Positions 1 through 6,211 of a stretch of 8,876 nucleotides of DNA are shown one piece after another; within the stretch, counting starts at the first letter, position 1; each line of letters opens with the position of its first letter. The stretch is taken from assembly GCA_023393125.1 (NCBI GenBank), contig JAEWMQ010000093.1, forward strand, positions 1 through 8,876, given 5' to 3'. The notes under the pieces were generated by a model that worked only from the letters and a program-made list of their open reading frames with translations, had not been told where the DNA came from and ran no database searches. Origin of the DNA: Bacillota bacterium. Lineage in GTDB: Bacteria; Bacillota; Clostridia; Lachnospirales; Cellulosilyticaceae. Made by a program: the position numbers and the translations under genes.

Positions 1-1
1 G

Positions 2-88
2 CGCATCAACATTCCCTATGCGGAAGAATATCAAGATGTGTTATGGCGTTTTTATATAAAGGATAATCCATACGTGTCAAAGCAATGA
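2..88 (+). CDS. 3' end of an unidentified upstream gene (partial)
   Basis: The frame entering at base 2 is open for 28 codons and ends at TGA 86-88; the other two + frames stop within about 65 bases. The C-terminal peptide is mixed polar and aromatic (it includes the stretch EEYQDVLWRFYIKDNPYV), resembles a genuine soluble protein end, and has no membrane segment. I do not recognise the family from so short a piece. The stop codon lies inside the left arm of the inverted repeat at 84-164, so the last residues may have been set by that repeat. The start lies outside the window. The gap to metF is 117 bases, so shared transcription with metF is possible but not shown. Confidence 0.6.
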   Translation, partial: RINIPYAEEYQDVLWRFYIKDNPYVSKQ

Positions 89-165
89 AGAATTAATAAT
101 GAAGAGTGAAGAATTAAAAACCAAGAATTAACAATTATTCATTATCAATTCTTAATTCTTCATTA
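84..165. repeat. AT-rich imperfect palindromic element
   Basis: A 13-base arm at 84-96 (AATGAAGAATTAA) is the exact reverse complement of 152-164. A second left arm at 97-115 matches the reverse complement of 147-165 at 17 of 19 positions. The two left arms share an 11-base direct repeat (86-96 and 107-117, TGAAGAATTAA). The transcript could fold into alternative hairpins. There is no long T run after the right arm, so it is not a classic terminator. The layout suggests a small non-coding palindromic repeat of the kind dispersed in many bacterial genomes, but low base complexity makes chance symmetry easier, and only one copy is in this window. Confidence 0.6.
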
Positions 166-192
166 AGTATTTAAAAAGTAAACAGGAATTAG

Positions 193-197
193 AGGAG
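193..197 (+). promoter_or_regulatory. Ribosome binding site of metF
   Basis: AGGAG sits 8 bases before the ATG at 206 and fixes that start. Between the repeat and this site (166-192) I see no convincing -35/-10 pair, so the promoter of the operon may lie inside the repeat or upstream of the window. Confidence 0.75.
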
Positions 198-205
198 AGA
201 TAATT

Positions 206-1084
206 ATGCTAGAGAGAACAATTCAATATACCCAAAAACCAAGTTTTTCATTTGAAATTTTTCCGCCTAAGGGGACAGCGGATTTAAGTGGTATATATGC
301 CACTATTGATGGGCTTGCAAGTCTAGCACCAGATCTTATTAGTGTTACTTATGGAGCTGGTGGTAGTAGTAGAGAAAATACAGGAGATATTGCTTCTGCT
401 ATTCAGAATAAATATGATATCCCAGCTCTTGCTCACTTAACTTGTGTTGGAAGTACAAAAGCGGAAATGGATGAGATTCTTACAAATCTAAAAGATAAAG
501 GTGTTAAAAATATATTAGCTATGAGGGGAGACCTAGGAGAAGATGCAGTACTAGGTGACTTTAAATATGCCTCAGAGCTTATAGCATACATAAAAGAAAA
601 ATATGATTTTAAAGTGTATGGTGCATGCTATCCAGAAAAACATATAGAAGCCTATAGTATGGGAGAGGATTTAAAACATCTTAAGCACAAGGTAGAATGC
701 GGCGTTGATGAGCTCATTACTCAATTATTTTTTGATAACAATGCCTTTTATAGCTTTATAGATAAGGTAAGAGGAATAGGGATTGAGGTACCTGTTGTAG
801 CAGGGATTATGCCTATAACCTCTGCAAAGCAAATTGACCGTATGGTATCTATGTGTGGAGCCAGTCTTCCTGAAGAAGTACAACGTTTTGTAAAAGCTTA
901 CGGACACAATAGTATGGCTATTAAAGAAGCAGGTATAGCATATGCTACTAATCAAATCATTGACTTATTAGCAAATGGTGTAGATGGCATACATCTGTAT
1001 ACAATGAATCAGCCAGAGGTGGCTAAAAGGATTGTAGAGAATATACGAGGCATATTATATGCTCTTAAAGTAAAGAGAGCTTAG
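206..1084 (+). CDS. metF: Methylenetetrahydrofolate reductase
   Basis: Soluble flavoprotein that reduces 5,10-methylene-tetrahydrofolate to 5-methyl-tetrahydrofolate, the methyl donor for methionine synthase. The 292 residues match the usual bacterial length (E. coli about 296), forming one TIM barrel. Visible family motifs are SFEIFPPK at 15-22, whose Glu17 aligns with the catalytic Glu28 of E. coli; AHLTC at 76-80; ILAMRGD at 103-109, whose Asp109 corresponds to the flavin-tuning Asp120; ACYPEKH at 140-146; TQLFFD at 172-177; GIMPI at 200-204; and HLYTMN at 263-268. No extra domain is fused, and the small zinc protein MetV found beside some acetogen MetF genes is absent nearby. It is first in a tight operon with the MetH activator (20-base gap) and metH, so a methionine-synthesis role is the simplest reading. 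Confidence 0.96.
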   Translation: MLERTIQYTQKPSFSFEIFPPKGTADLSGIYATIDGLASLAPDLISVTYGAGGSSRENTGDIASAIQNKYDIPALAHLTCVGSTKAEMDEILTNLKDKGVKNILAMRGDLGEDAVLGDFKYASELIAYIKEKYDFKVYGACYPEKHIEAYSMGEDLKHLKHKVECGVDELITQLFFDNNAFYSFIDKVRGIGIEVPVVAGIMPITSAKQIDRMVSMCGASLPEEVQRFVKAYGHNSMAIKEAGIAYATNQIIDLLANGVDGIHLYTMNQPEVAKRIVENIRGILYALKVKRA

Positions 1085-1104
1085 GGCTAGAGAGGATATG
1101 ACTT

Positions 1105-1782
1105 ATGATAACACAAGCTATGCTAAGTGATGCGCTTAGATATATAGGAATGCCTAAAGATAAGGCTGATGAAACAATTAAACAAAAGGTGATGGACACT
1201 TTTCGCTTTTTAGTAGAGATTGCTATGCCTAGATTTACTTATAGAAGACTAACACTTAGTAAAAGTGAGTTATCAGATGAAGACGTATTTTTTGAAAATA
1301 CGTCTCTTATTGTAAAGAGCAAAGATTTAGTAAAGCTACTTAAGAACTGCGAAAGTTGCTATATATTAGCGGCTACTTTGGGACAAAATGTGGATAAACA
1401 AATTCATTTAAAACAGAAGCTGGATATGTTAGATGCAGTTGTATTAGATGCATGTAGCTCTGTGCTTATTGATAAAGTCTGTGATGATATAGAGGTAGAA
1501 ATCATGGAGAAGTTAGAAGAAAGTACTTATTTAACCATGCGTTTTAGTCCAGGCTATGGAGATGTACCTCTGGTATTTTCAGAGGAGATTTTAAAGCTTT
1601 TAGAAGCGCCTAAAAGGATAGGGCTTACACTCACTAAATCACATATGCTATTACCAAGTAAATCAGTAACCGCTATTATTGGTGTTTCAAGTCAGAAAGA
1701 AAATAGGCAGAAATCTTGCGCACATTGTAACTTAGTAAAACAATGCTTATATAGAAAGAGAGGCGAACGCTGTGGTTTGTAA
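1105..1782 (+). CDS. Stand-alone methionine synthase (B12-dependent) activation-domain protein
   Basis: A 225-residue soluble protein of the vitamin B12-dependent methionine synthase activation-domain family. In E. coli this domain is the C-terminal part of MetH and binds S-adenosylmethionine to remethylate cobalamin after it oxidises to cob(II)alamin. Here it is separate, as in Thermotoga maritima. The SAM-binding signature is RFSPGYGDVPL at 146-156, matching the RxxxGY pattern, followed by the conserved TKSHMLLPSKSVTAIIG at 177-193. The C-terminus carries a cysteine cluster, C205-x2-C208-x5-C214-x8-C223, that could bind a metal or Fe-S cluster; this is inference. ATG 1105 is preceded by AGAGGA at 1091-1096. 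The gene overlaps metH by 11 bases, implying translational coupling and matched amounts. Family is confident; the reactivation role follows from family and context. Confidence 0.92.
   Translation: MITQAMLSDALRYIGMPKDKADETIKQKVMDTFRFLVEIAMPRFTYRRLTLSKSELSDEDVFFENTSLIVKSKDLVKLLKNCESCYILAATLGQNVDKQIHLKQKLDMLDAVVLDACSSVLIDKVCDDIEVEIMEKLEESTYLTMRFSPGYGDVPLVFSEEILKLLEAPKRIGLTLTKSHMLLPSKSVTAIIGVSSQKENRQKSCAHCNLVKQCLYRKRGERCGL
1281..1305. repeat. Perfect inverted repeat inside the activator gene
   Basis: Bases 1281-1290 (AGACGTATTT) are exactly complementary to 1296-1305, and 1291/1295 also pair, giving an 11-bp stem with a 3-base loop. It lies within codons for residues about 59-67 of the activation protein. 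No T run follows on the + strand, so it is not an intrinsic terminator. A pausing or mRNA-stability role is possible, as is coincidence of codon choice. Confidence 0.6.
1757..1763 (+). promoter_or_regulatory. Ribosome binding site deciding the GTG start of metH
   Basis: AGAGAGG ends 8 bases before GTG 1772. The nearby ATG at 1782 is out of frame with metH, and the first family motif (FDGAMGT) begins only 13 residues in, so GTG 1772 is the best start. The site lies inside the 3' end of the activator gene. Confidence 0.7.
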
Positions 1783-4153
1783 TGAATTAGGTAAAAAACG
1801 TTTCTATTTTGATGGAGCTATGGGAACAGCTGTTCAAAATAGAGGACTGAAGTTAGGAGAGGTCCCTGAGCTATTCAATATAACGCATCCAGAAATTATA
1901 GAAGAAATTCATAGAGAGTATTTACAGGCAGGAAGCCATTTTATAACAACTAATACTTTTGGGGCAAATAAATATAAAATAGAAGGAAAAGGATACAGCG
2001 TAGAGCAGGTGATTTCAAAGGCTGTGGAAATAGCCAAAGCAGCTAAGGAAGATTTCCCAGATGCATGTATTGCATTAGATATAGGACCTAGTGGAAAGGT
2101 ACTAAAGCCTATAGGGGATGTAGCATTTGAAGAAGTCTATGAAATCTTTAAGGAGCAGGTTGTTGCAGGAGAAAAAGCAGGTTGTGATGTTATTTTATGT
2201 GAAACCTTTACTGACCTTTACGAGCTGAAGGCAGCAGTTTTAGCAGCTAAGGAAAATACTTCTTTACCTATATTCTGTACTATGAGCTTTGAAGAAAATG
2301 GGAGAACTTTCTTTGGAACTAGTATTGAAAGTATGATTTTAACTTTAGAAGGATTAGGTGTTTCTGCACTTGGTGTGAATTGTTCTTTAGGACCTAATCA
2401 ATTAAAGGGAATTGTAAAACGTATAACAGAGCTTAGCCATATTCCAGTAATGGTGCAACCTAATGCAGGACTTCCAGTCATGGAAGGGGAGAATGTATAT
2501 TACGATATTACTGCAGAAGAATTTGCAGAAATTATGAAAGAGTTTGCTGAGGATGGTGTGAGTATTTTAGGTGGATGTTGTGGAACAACACCGGAGTATA
2601 TTCAGAAAACTGTGGATAAAACTAAAGAAATACCTTATGAATTACCTGTAAGAGAAAAGGTAACAGGTATATGTAGTAGTTCAGAAGTAGTTTACTTTGA
2701 TGATGTTGTAGTCATTGGAGAAAGGCTTAATCCTACAGGTAAGAAAATGCTTCAGCAAGCTCTTAGAAATAGTGATATGGATTATATTCTAAGAGAAGCT
2801 ATTACGCAGCAGGAACAAGGCGCTCATGTATTAGATGTGAATATGGGATTACCTGATATTGATGAAGTAGAAATGTTAAAGCAAGCTGTAATGGAAGTGC
2901 AAGGTATTGTAAGCTTACCACTGCAAATTGACTCATCTAACGTAGCAGCCTTAGAAGCAGCAGTTAGAATCTATAATGGAAAACCACTTATTAACTCTGT
3001 TAATGGTAAGAAAGAAAGTTTAGAAGCAGTACTTCCTATAGCTAAAAAGTATGGTGCATGTATTTTAGGATTAACGCTAGATGAAAAAGGAATCCCAGAA
3101 ACAGCAGAAGATAGATTAATAGTAGCAAGGCGTATTGTAGAAGCAGCTATGGAAATAGGCATACCTAAAGAAGATATTTTTATAGACTGCTTAGTTGTAA
3201 CAGCTTCAGCTCAGCAAAGTCTTGTAAAAGAAACTTTAAAAGCAGTAAGATTAGTAAAAGAAGAGTTAGGTGTTAAAACAATCCTAGGCGTAAGTAATGT
3301 ATCCTTTGGATTACCACAGCGTCCTATTATTAATAAAACGATGTTGGCTATGGCGCTTATACAAGGACTTGATGCACCTATTATGAATCCTGGAGATACA
3401 GGAATGATGGAAGCTATTTTAGCTTATAGAGTACTTATGGGGAAGGATTTAGATTCTAAGGAATATATAGATAGGTATTCTGGTGAAAATAGTAGTATTG
3501 GAACGGCAAATAATAATACTACTAGTAGTGAAGCAATCATGAGTATGGACACGGCTATTAAAAAGGGCTTGAAGGAAGAGACAAAATCAGTTACTTTAGA
3601 ATTAATGAAGGAAAGTAGTCCATTAGAAATTATTGAATCAGCTATTGTACCTGCTCTTAATGAAGTAGGTAGGCTCTATGAAACAGGCGTAATCTTCTTG
3701 CCACAGCTTATCAAATCAGCTGAAGCGGCTAAGGTAGCTTTTGAAATCTTACAGGTTGAAATGAGTAAGGAAAATGTAGAGGATGCAGTAGCGAAAACAA
3801 AGGTGGTTTTAGCCACGGTGTATGGTGACATTCATGATATCGGTAAGAATATCGTAAAGGTAATCATGGAAAACTATAATTTTGAAGTGATTGACCTAGG
3901 TAAGGATGTGCCTAGTGAAAAAGTAGTAGAGGCAGTTAAAAAACATCATGTTAAACTTGTTGGATTAAGTGCACTTATGACTACTACTGTAAGCAGTATG
4001 AAAGAGACCATTGCCTTACTTAGAAAAGAGTGTAAGGAAGTAAAGGTTATAGTAGGTGGTGCAGTACTTACACCAGAGTTAGCAGATTATGTAGGAGCTG
4101 ATTATTTTGCAAAGGATGCGATGGAGACCGTACGTATTGCAAGTAGCCTTTAA
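1772..4153 (+). CDS. metH: Cobalamin-dependent methionine synthase lacking the reactivation domain
   Basis: Cytosolic enzyme that transfers a methyl group from 5-methyl-tetrahydrofolate, through protein-bound cobalamin, to homocysteine. Domains in order are: homocysteine/zinc domain, about 1-285 (FDGAMGT at 13-19; zinc ligands Cys204, Cys269 and Cys270 in GVNCS and GGCCGT); folate-binding barrel, about 305-565 (GERLNPTGKK at 316-325, DVNMGLPD at 355-362); a polar linker rich in Asn, Ser and Thr, about 570-588; cobalamin cap, about 590-665 (GRLYETGVIFLPQ); and the B12-binding fold, about 675-793. GDIHDIGKN at 685-693 supplies His688, the lower cobalt ligand, and LSALMTTT at 732-739 is the second B12 motif. 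At 793 residues it stops where E. coli MetH (about 1227) continues into its SAM-dependent activation domain; that function is encoded by the preceding overlapping gene. All catalytic motifs are intact, so this is a natural split form, not a truncation. Confidence 0.97.
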   Translation: MVCNELGKKRFYFDGAMGTAVQNRGLKLGEVPELFNITHPEIIEEIHREYLQAGSHFITTNTFGANKYKIEGKGYSVEQVISKAVEIAKAAKEDFPDACIALDIGPSGKVLKPIGDVAFEEVYEIFKEQVVAGEKAGCDVILCETFTDLYELKAAVLAAKENTSLPIFCTMSFEENGRTFFGTSIESMILTLEGLGVSALGVNCSLGPNQLKGIVKRITELSHIPVMVQPNAGLPVMEGENVYYDITAEEFAEIMKEFAEDGVSILGGCCGTTPEYIQKTVDKTKEIPYELPVREKVTGICSSSEVVYFDDVVVIGERLNPTGKKMLQQALRNSDMDYILREAITQQEQGAHVLDVNMGLPDIDEVEMLKQAVMEVQGIVSLPLQIDSSNVAALEAAVRIYNGKPLINSVNGKKESLEAVLPIAKKYGACILGLTLDEKGIPETAEDRLIVARRIVEAAMEIGIPKEDIFIDCLVVTASAQQSLVKETLKAVRLVKEELGVKTILGVSNVSFGLPQRPIINKTMLAMALIQGLDAPIMNPGDTGMMEAILAYRVLMGKDLDSKEYIDRYSGENSSIGTANNNTTSSEAIMSMDTAIKKGLKEETKSVTLELMKESSPLEIIESAIVPALNEVGRLYETGVIFLPQLIKSAEAAKVAFEILQVEMSKENVEDAVAKTKVVLATVYGDIHDIGKNIVKVIMENYNFEVIDLGKDVPSEKVVEAVKKHHVKLVGLSALMTTTVSSMKETIALLRKECKEVKVIVGGAVLTPELADYVGADYFAKDAMETVRIASSL

Positions 4154-4169
4154 AGATAAACAGTAAAAT

Positions 4170-4220
4170 CCTATACACTATTTGATTTTCATTAGATTTT
4201 GTTATAAATTAGTATATAGG
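4170..4220. repeat. Inverted repeat between metH and degV
   Basis: Bases 4170-4180 (CCTATACACTA) and 4210-4220 (TAGTATATAGG) are complementary at 10 of 11 positions, separated by 29 AT-rich bases. The right arm ends 3 bases before the degV ribosome binding site. There is no T run after it, so it is a poor intrinsic terminator. It brackets the candidate degV promoter, so it could be an operator or a leader hairpin affecting degV translation. Confidence 0.5.
4182..4208 (+). promoter_or_regulatory. Candidate degV promoter
   Basis: TTGATT at 4182-4187 and TATAAA at 4203-4208 resemble sigma-A -35 and -10 boxes, but the spacer is 15 bases, shorter than the usual 17. The region is very AT-rich, so this is tentative. 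It lies inside the loop of the 4170-4220 inverted repeat. Confidence 0.3.
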
Positions 4221-4234
4221 TAAAGGAGAAAACT

Positions 4235-5083
4235 ATGAGAAAAATAGCTATTATTACAGACACAGCATCAGACATTAGTATAGAAGATGCTAAGAAATAT
4301 GATATTAAACTATTACACTATCAAATTATCTATAAAGATAAAACCTATAAAGATCAACTAGAAATTACTGCAAAAGAAGTAATTGCTAGATTAGAAGAAG
4401 AAGTACCAACAACATCTTTGCCTTCCTTAGATGAAATAAATGAAGTTTTTAGTGATCTAGTAAAGGAAGGTTATAAAGAAGTTTTAGTGATTCCACTATC
4501 TTCTGGTTTGTCAGGCTGCTTCAATGCCATCAATATGGTTAAGGAAGATTATAAGGAATTAAATACTGTTGTTTATGATTCACGTGCTATTTCAGCAGCC
4601 CAAGCTGTATTAGCTATAAAAGCAGCAGAAATGGCAGATGCAGGTCATGAAATGCAAGAAATTATTAAAGAACTAGATAAAATGAGAGAAAATCAAAAGA
4701 CACTCTTTGTTGTAGATACGCTTCAGTATCTTTTATTAGGGGGAAGAATAGGTCATGTATCAGCAGCAGTAGGTAAATTACTTAACCTTAAGCCGATTAT
4801 TAGAATCGGAGATGATGGTAAGTATGAGACTGTGGCAAAAGTAAGAGGTAGAGCTAAAGCGATTAATCATTTTGTAAATCAGGTTCAAGAAGTATTAAGT
4901 GATGGAAAAGCGTATAAATTGTATTTTTCACATGCAGCAGGTGAAGAAATAAGAGATAAAATTATTTCAGCAATTAAGGAAATAAATCCAACTATTGAAA
5001 TTGGAGGAGAGTGCTGGATCAGTCCTGTAGCTTGTGTTCATTGTGGACCTGGTTACGTAGGAATGCTTATTCAGCCTATTTAG
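4235..5083 (+). CDS. DegV family fatty-acid-binding protein (FakB-like)
   Basis: A 282-residue soluble protein of the DegV family, whose characterised members (FakB) hold a fatty acid so that the kinase FakA can phosphorylate it for phospholipid synthesis. Family landmarks are IITDTASDIS at 6-15, TSLPS at 60-64, PLSSGLSG at 87-94, the core TLQYLLLGGRIG at 162-173, LKPIIRIGDDGK at 185-196, and HCGPGYVG at 269-276. Thr60/Ser61, Ser93 and His269 fall where FakB proteins contact the fatty-acid carboxylate; this alignment is by eye. The usual C-terminal HTGPG is HCGPG here, with further cysteines at 260 and 267. ATG 4235 follows AAGGAGA at 4223-4229. No fakA lies in the window, so ligand and partner are unknown; family assignment is firm. 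It probably shares a transcript with the diguanylate cyclase gene 20 bases downstream. Confidence 0.93.
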   Translation: MRKIAIITDTASDISIEDAKKYDIKLLHYQIIYKDKTYKDQLEITAKEVIARLEEEVPTTSLPSLDEINEVFSDLVKEGYKEVLVIPLSSGLSGCFNAINMVKEDYKELNTVVYDSRAISAAQAVLAIKAAEMADAGHEMQEIIKELDKMRENQKTLFVVDTLQYLLLGGRIGHVSAAVGKLLNLKPIIRIGDDGKYETVAKVRGRAKAINHFVNQVQEVLSDGKAYKLYFSHAAGEEIRDKIISAIKEINPTIEIGGECWISPVACVHCGPGYVGMLIQPI

Positions 5084-5091
5084 TTAAAATT

Positions 5092-5098
5092 AGGGGTG
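5092..5098 (+). promoter_or_regulatory. Ribosome binding site deciding the cyclase start
   Basis: AGGGGTG lies 5 bases before ATG 5104. The same frame stays open upstream to an ATG at 5011, but that lies inside degV, lacks a comparable site, and would add 31 residues of out-of-frame degV sequence rich in Cys and Trp. The 5104 start is therefore preferred. Confidence 0.7.
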
Positions 5099-5103
5099 AG
5101 AGC

Positions 5104-6174
5104 ATGAACACTTATTTAACGGAAAGTAAAGAAGAAAGTGTTGAATACTTGCAGATAGAATTACAGCAACAACGTGGAATGCTCTGGCTATTGGGAGAAA
5201 TAATGAAGGCAGCTATGAATATTTCTTCCTTTAAACAGCTGATGTCAGTTCTAACAGACATGCTTATGGGAGTAATGGGTGTTACAACTTGTTATCTTTG
5301 GCTAAGAAGAGAAACAAGTGCGGTAGAAGATTATAGGGTGTATTTTAGAAGTATAGAACTAAAAAATGAATTTAGAGAAATTAAGCATATAGCTATACCA
5401 GCATCTATCAAAGGGGTGAGTGAGTCTCATTCCTATACAAAAGATGAGATTAAAGGTCCGCTTATTGATTGTATTAATACACCTTGTTCAAGACTTGCAG
5501 TACCTCTTAGAAATTTTAATGATGAAAGCATTTTTGGTGCGTTAGTATTAGAACATGAGGAAGAAAACTTCTTTACAGACAACACCATTGCTTTCTTTGA
5601 AACACTAACTATTTTTATTGCAACTAATGCGCATAATTCTAAATTATTGCAAAGCGTATCAACAGAATCTATAACAGATCCTTTAACTGGTACCTATAAT
5701 AGGCGTTATTTAGATCACCTGTTAAAGGAAATATGTGAAGACAATACAGAAATGACAGTAGCTGTAGTGGATACAGATAACTTTAAGAGTATTAATGATG
5801 CTTTAGGACATATGGAGGGAGACGCTGTTTTAAGAGCCATTTCACAGTTAGCTAAAGGTAGTGTGAAAGAATATGGAGGAGAAGTGGTTCGTTATGGAGG
5901 GGATGAATTTGTCATACTCATTCCTAAACCTTTGGATGAAGCTATACATATATTAGAAGAATTTAGACAAGCTGTACACTATATTCGTATAACATATGAA
6001 TTAGCAACTTCCATAACAGTTACACTTGGAGCTTGCTCTTACCCTCAAATGGCAGCAACACCGCAGGAGGCTATTAAGGCAGCAGATAATGCTTTAATCA
6101 AAGGAAAAGTAAAAGGAAAAAATAGGGTTGTTTTAGCTACAGATGAAGATATTGAAGCCTGCAAGGGTCAATAA
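5104..6174 (+). CDS. GAF-like/GGDEF diguanylate cyclase
   Basis: Predicted cytosolic enzyme making cyclic di-GMP from two GTP. From the chosen start it has 356 residues. Residues about 10-50 are helical; about 45-178 resemble a GAF-type sensor fold, with no membrane segment or signal peptide. The GGDEF domain spans about 188-348: TDPLTGTYNRRY at 191-202, DTDNFKSINDALGH at 223-236 with metal-binding Asp223, and the signature RYGGDEF at 263-269. The signature is intact, so activity is expected. The inhibitory I-site (RxxD five residues before GGDEF) is missing; residues 256-259 read EYGG. Product feedback by that route is therefore unlikely. The gene begins 20 bases after degV. The GAF assignment is weaker than the GGDEF one, and its ligand cannot be told. 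Confidence 0.92.
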   Translation: MNTYLTESKEESVEYLQIELQQQRGMLWLLGEIMKAAMNISSFKQLMSVLTDMLMGVMGVTTCYLWLRRETSAVEDYRVYFRSIELKNEFREIKHIAIPASIKGVSESHSYTKDEIKGPLIDCINTPCSRLAVPLRNFNDESIFGALVLEHEEENFFTDNTIAFFETLTIFIATNAHNSKLLQSVSTESITDPLTGTYNRRYLDHLLKEICEDNTEMTVAVVDTDNFKSINDALGHMEGDAVLRAISQLAKGSVKEYGGEVVRYGGDEFVILIPKPLDEAIHILEEFRQAVHYIRITYELATSITVTLGACSYPQMAATPQEAIKAADNALIKGKVKGKNRVVLATDEDIEACKGQ

Positions 6175-6197
6175 GTTATAAATAAACCTAATGGATT

Positions 6198-6203
6198 AAG
6201 GAG
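6198..6203 (+). promoter_or_regulatory. Ribosome binding site of wecB
   Basis: AAGGAG ends 8 bases before ATG 6212. The 37-base gap after the cyclase gene contains no clear terminator or promoter, so read-through from degV and the cyclase into wecB is likely. Confidence 0.7.
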
Positions 6204-6211
6204 TAAATACA

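Noticed and set aside
725..955. Minus-strand open frame of 76 codons
   Set aside because: It is antisense to metF, whose motifs are intact, and its product resembles no family.
2971..3162. Minus-strand open frame of 63 codons
   Set aside because: Antisense to the folate-binding domain of metH; explained by metH codon usage.
4154..4234. Terminator after metH
   Set aside because: The inverted repeat here lacks GC-rich pairing and a following T run.
5011..5103. Longer cyclase start at ATG 5011
   Set aside because: It lies inside degV, has no comparable ribosome binding site, and adds unrelated residues; ATG 5104 has a good site.
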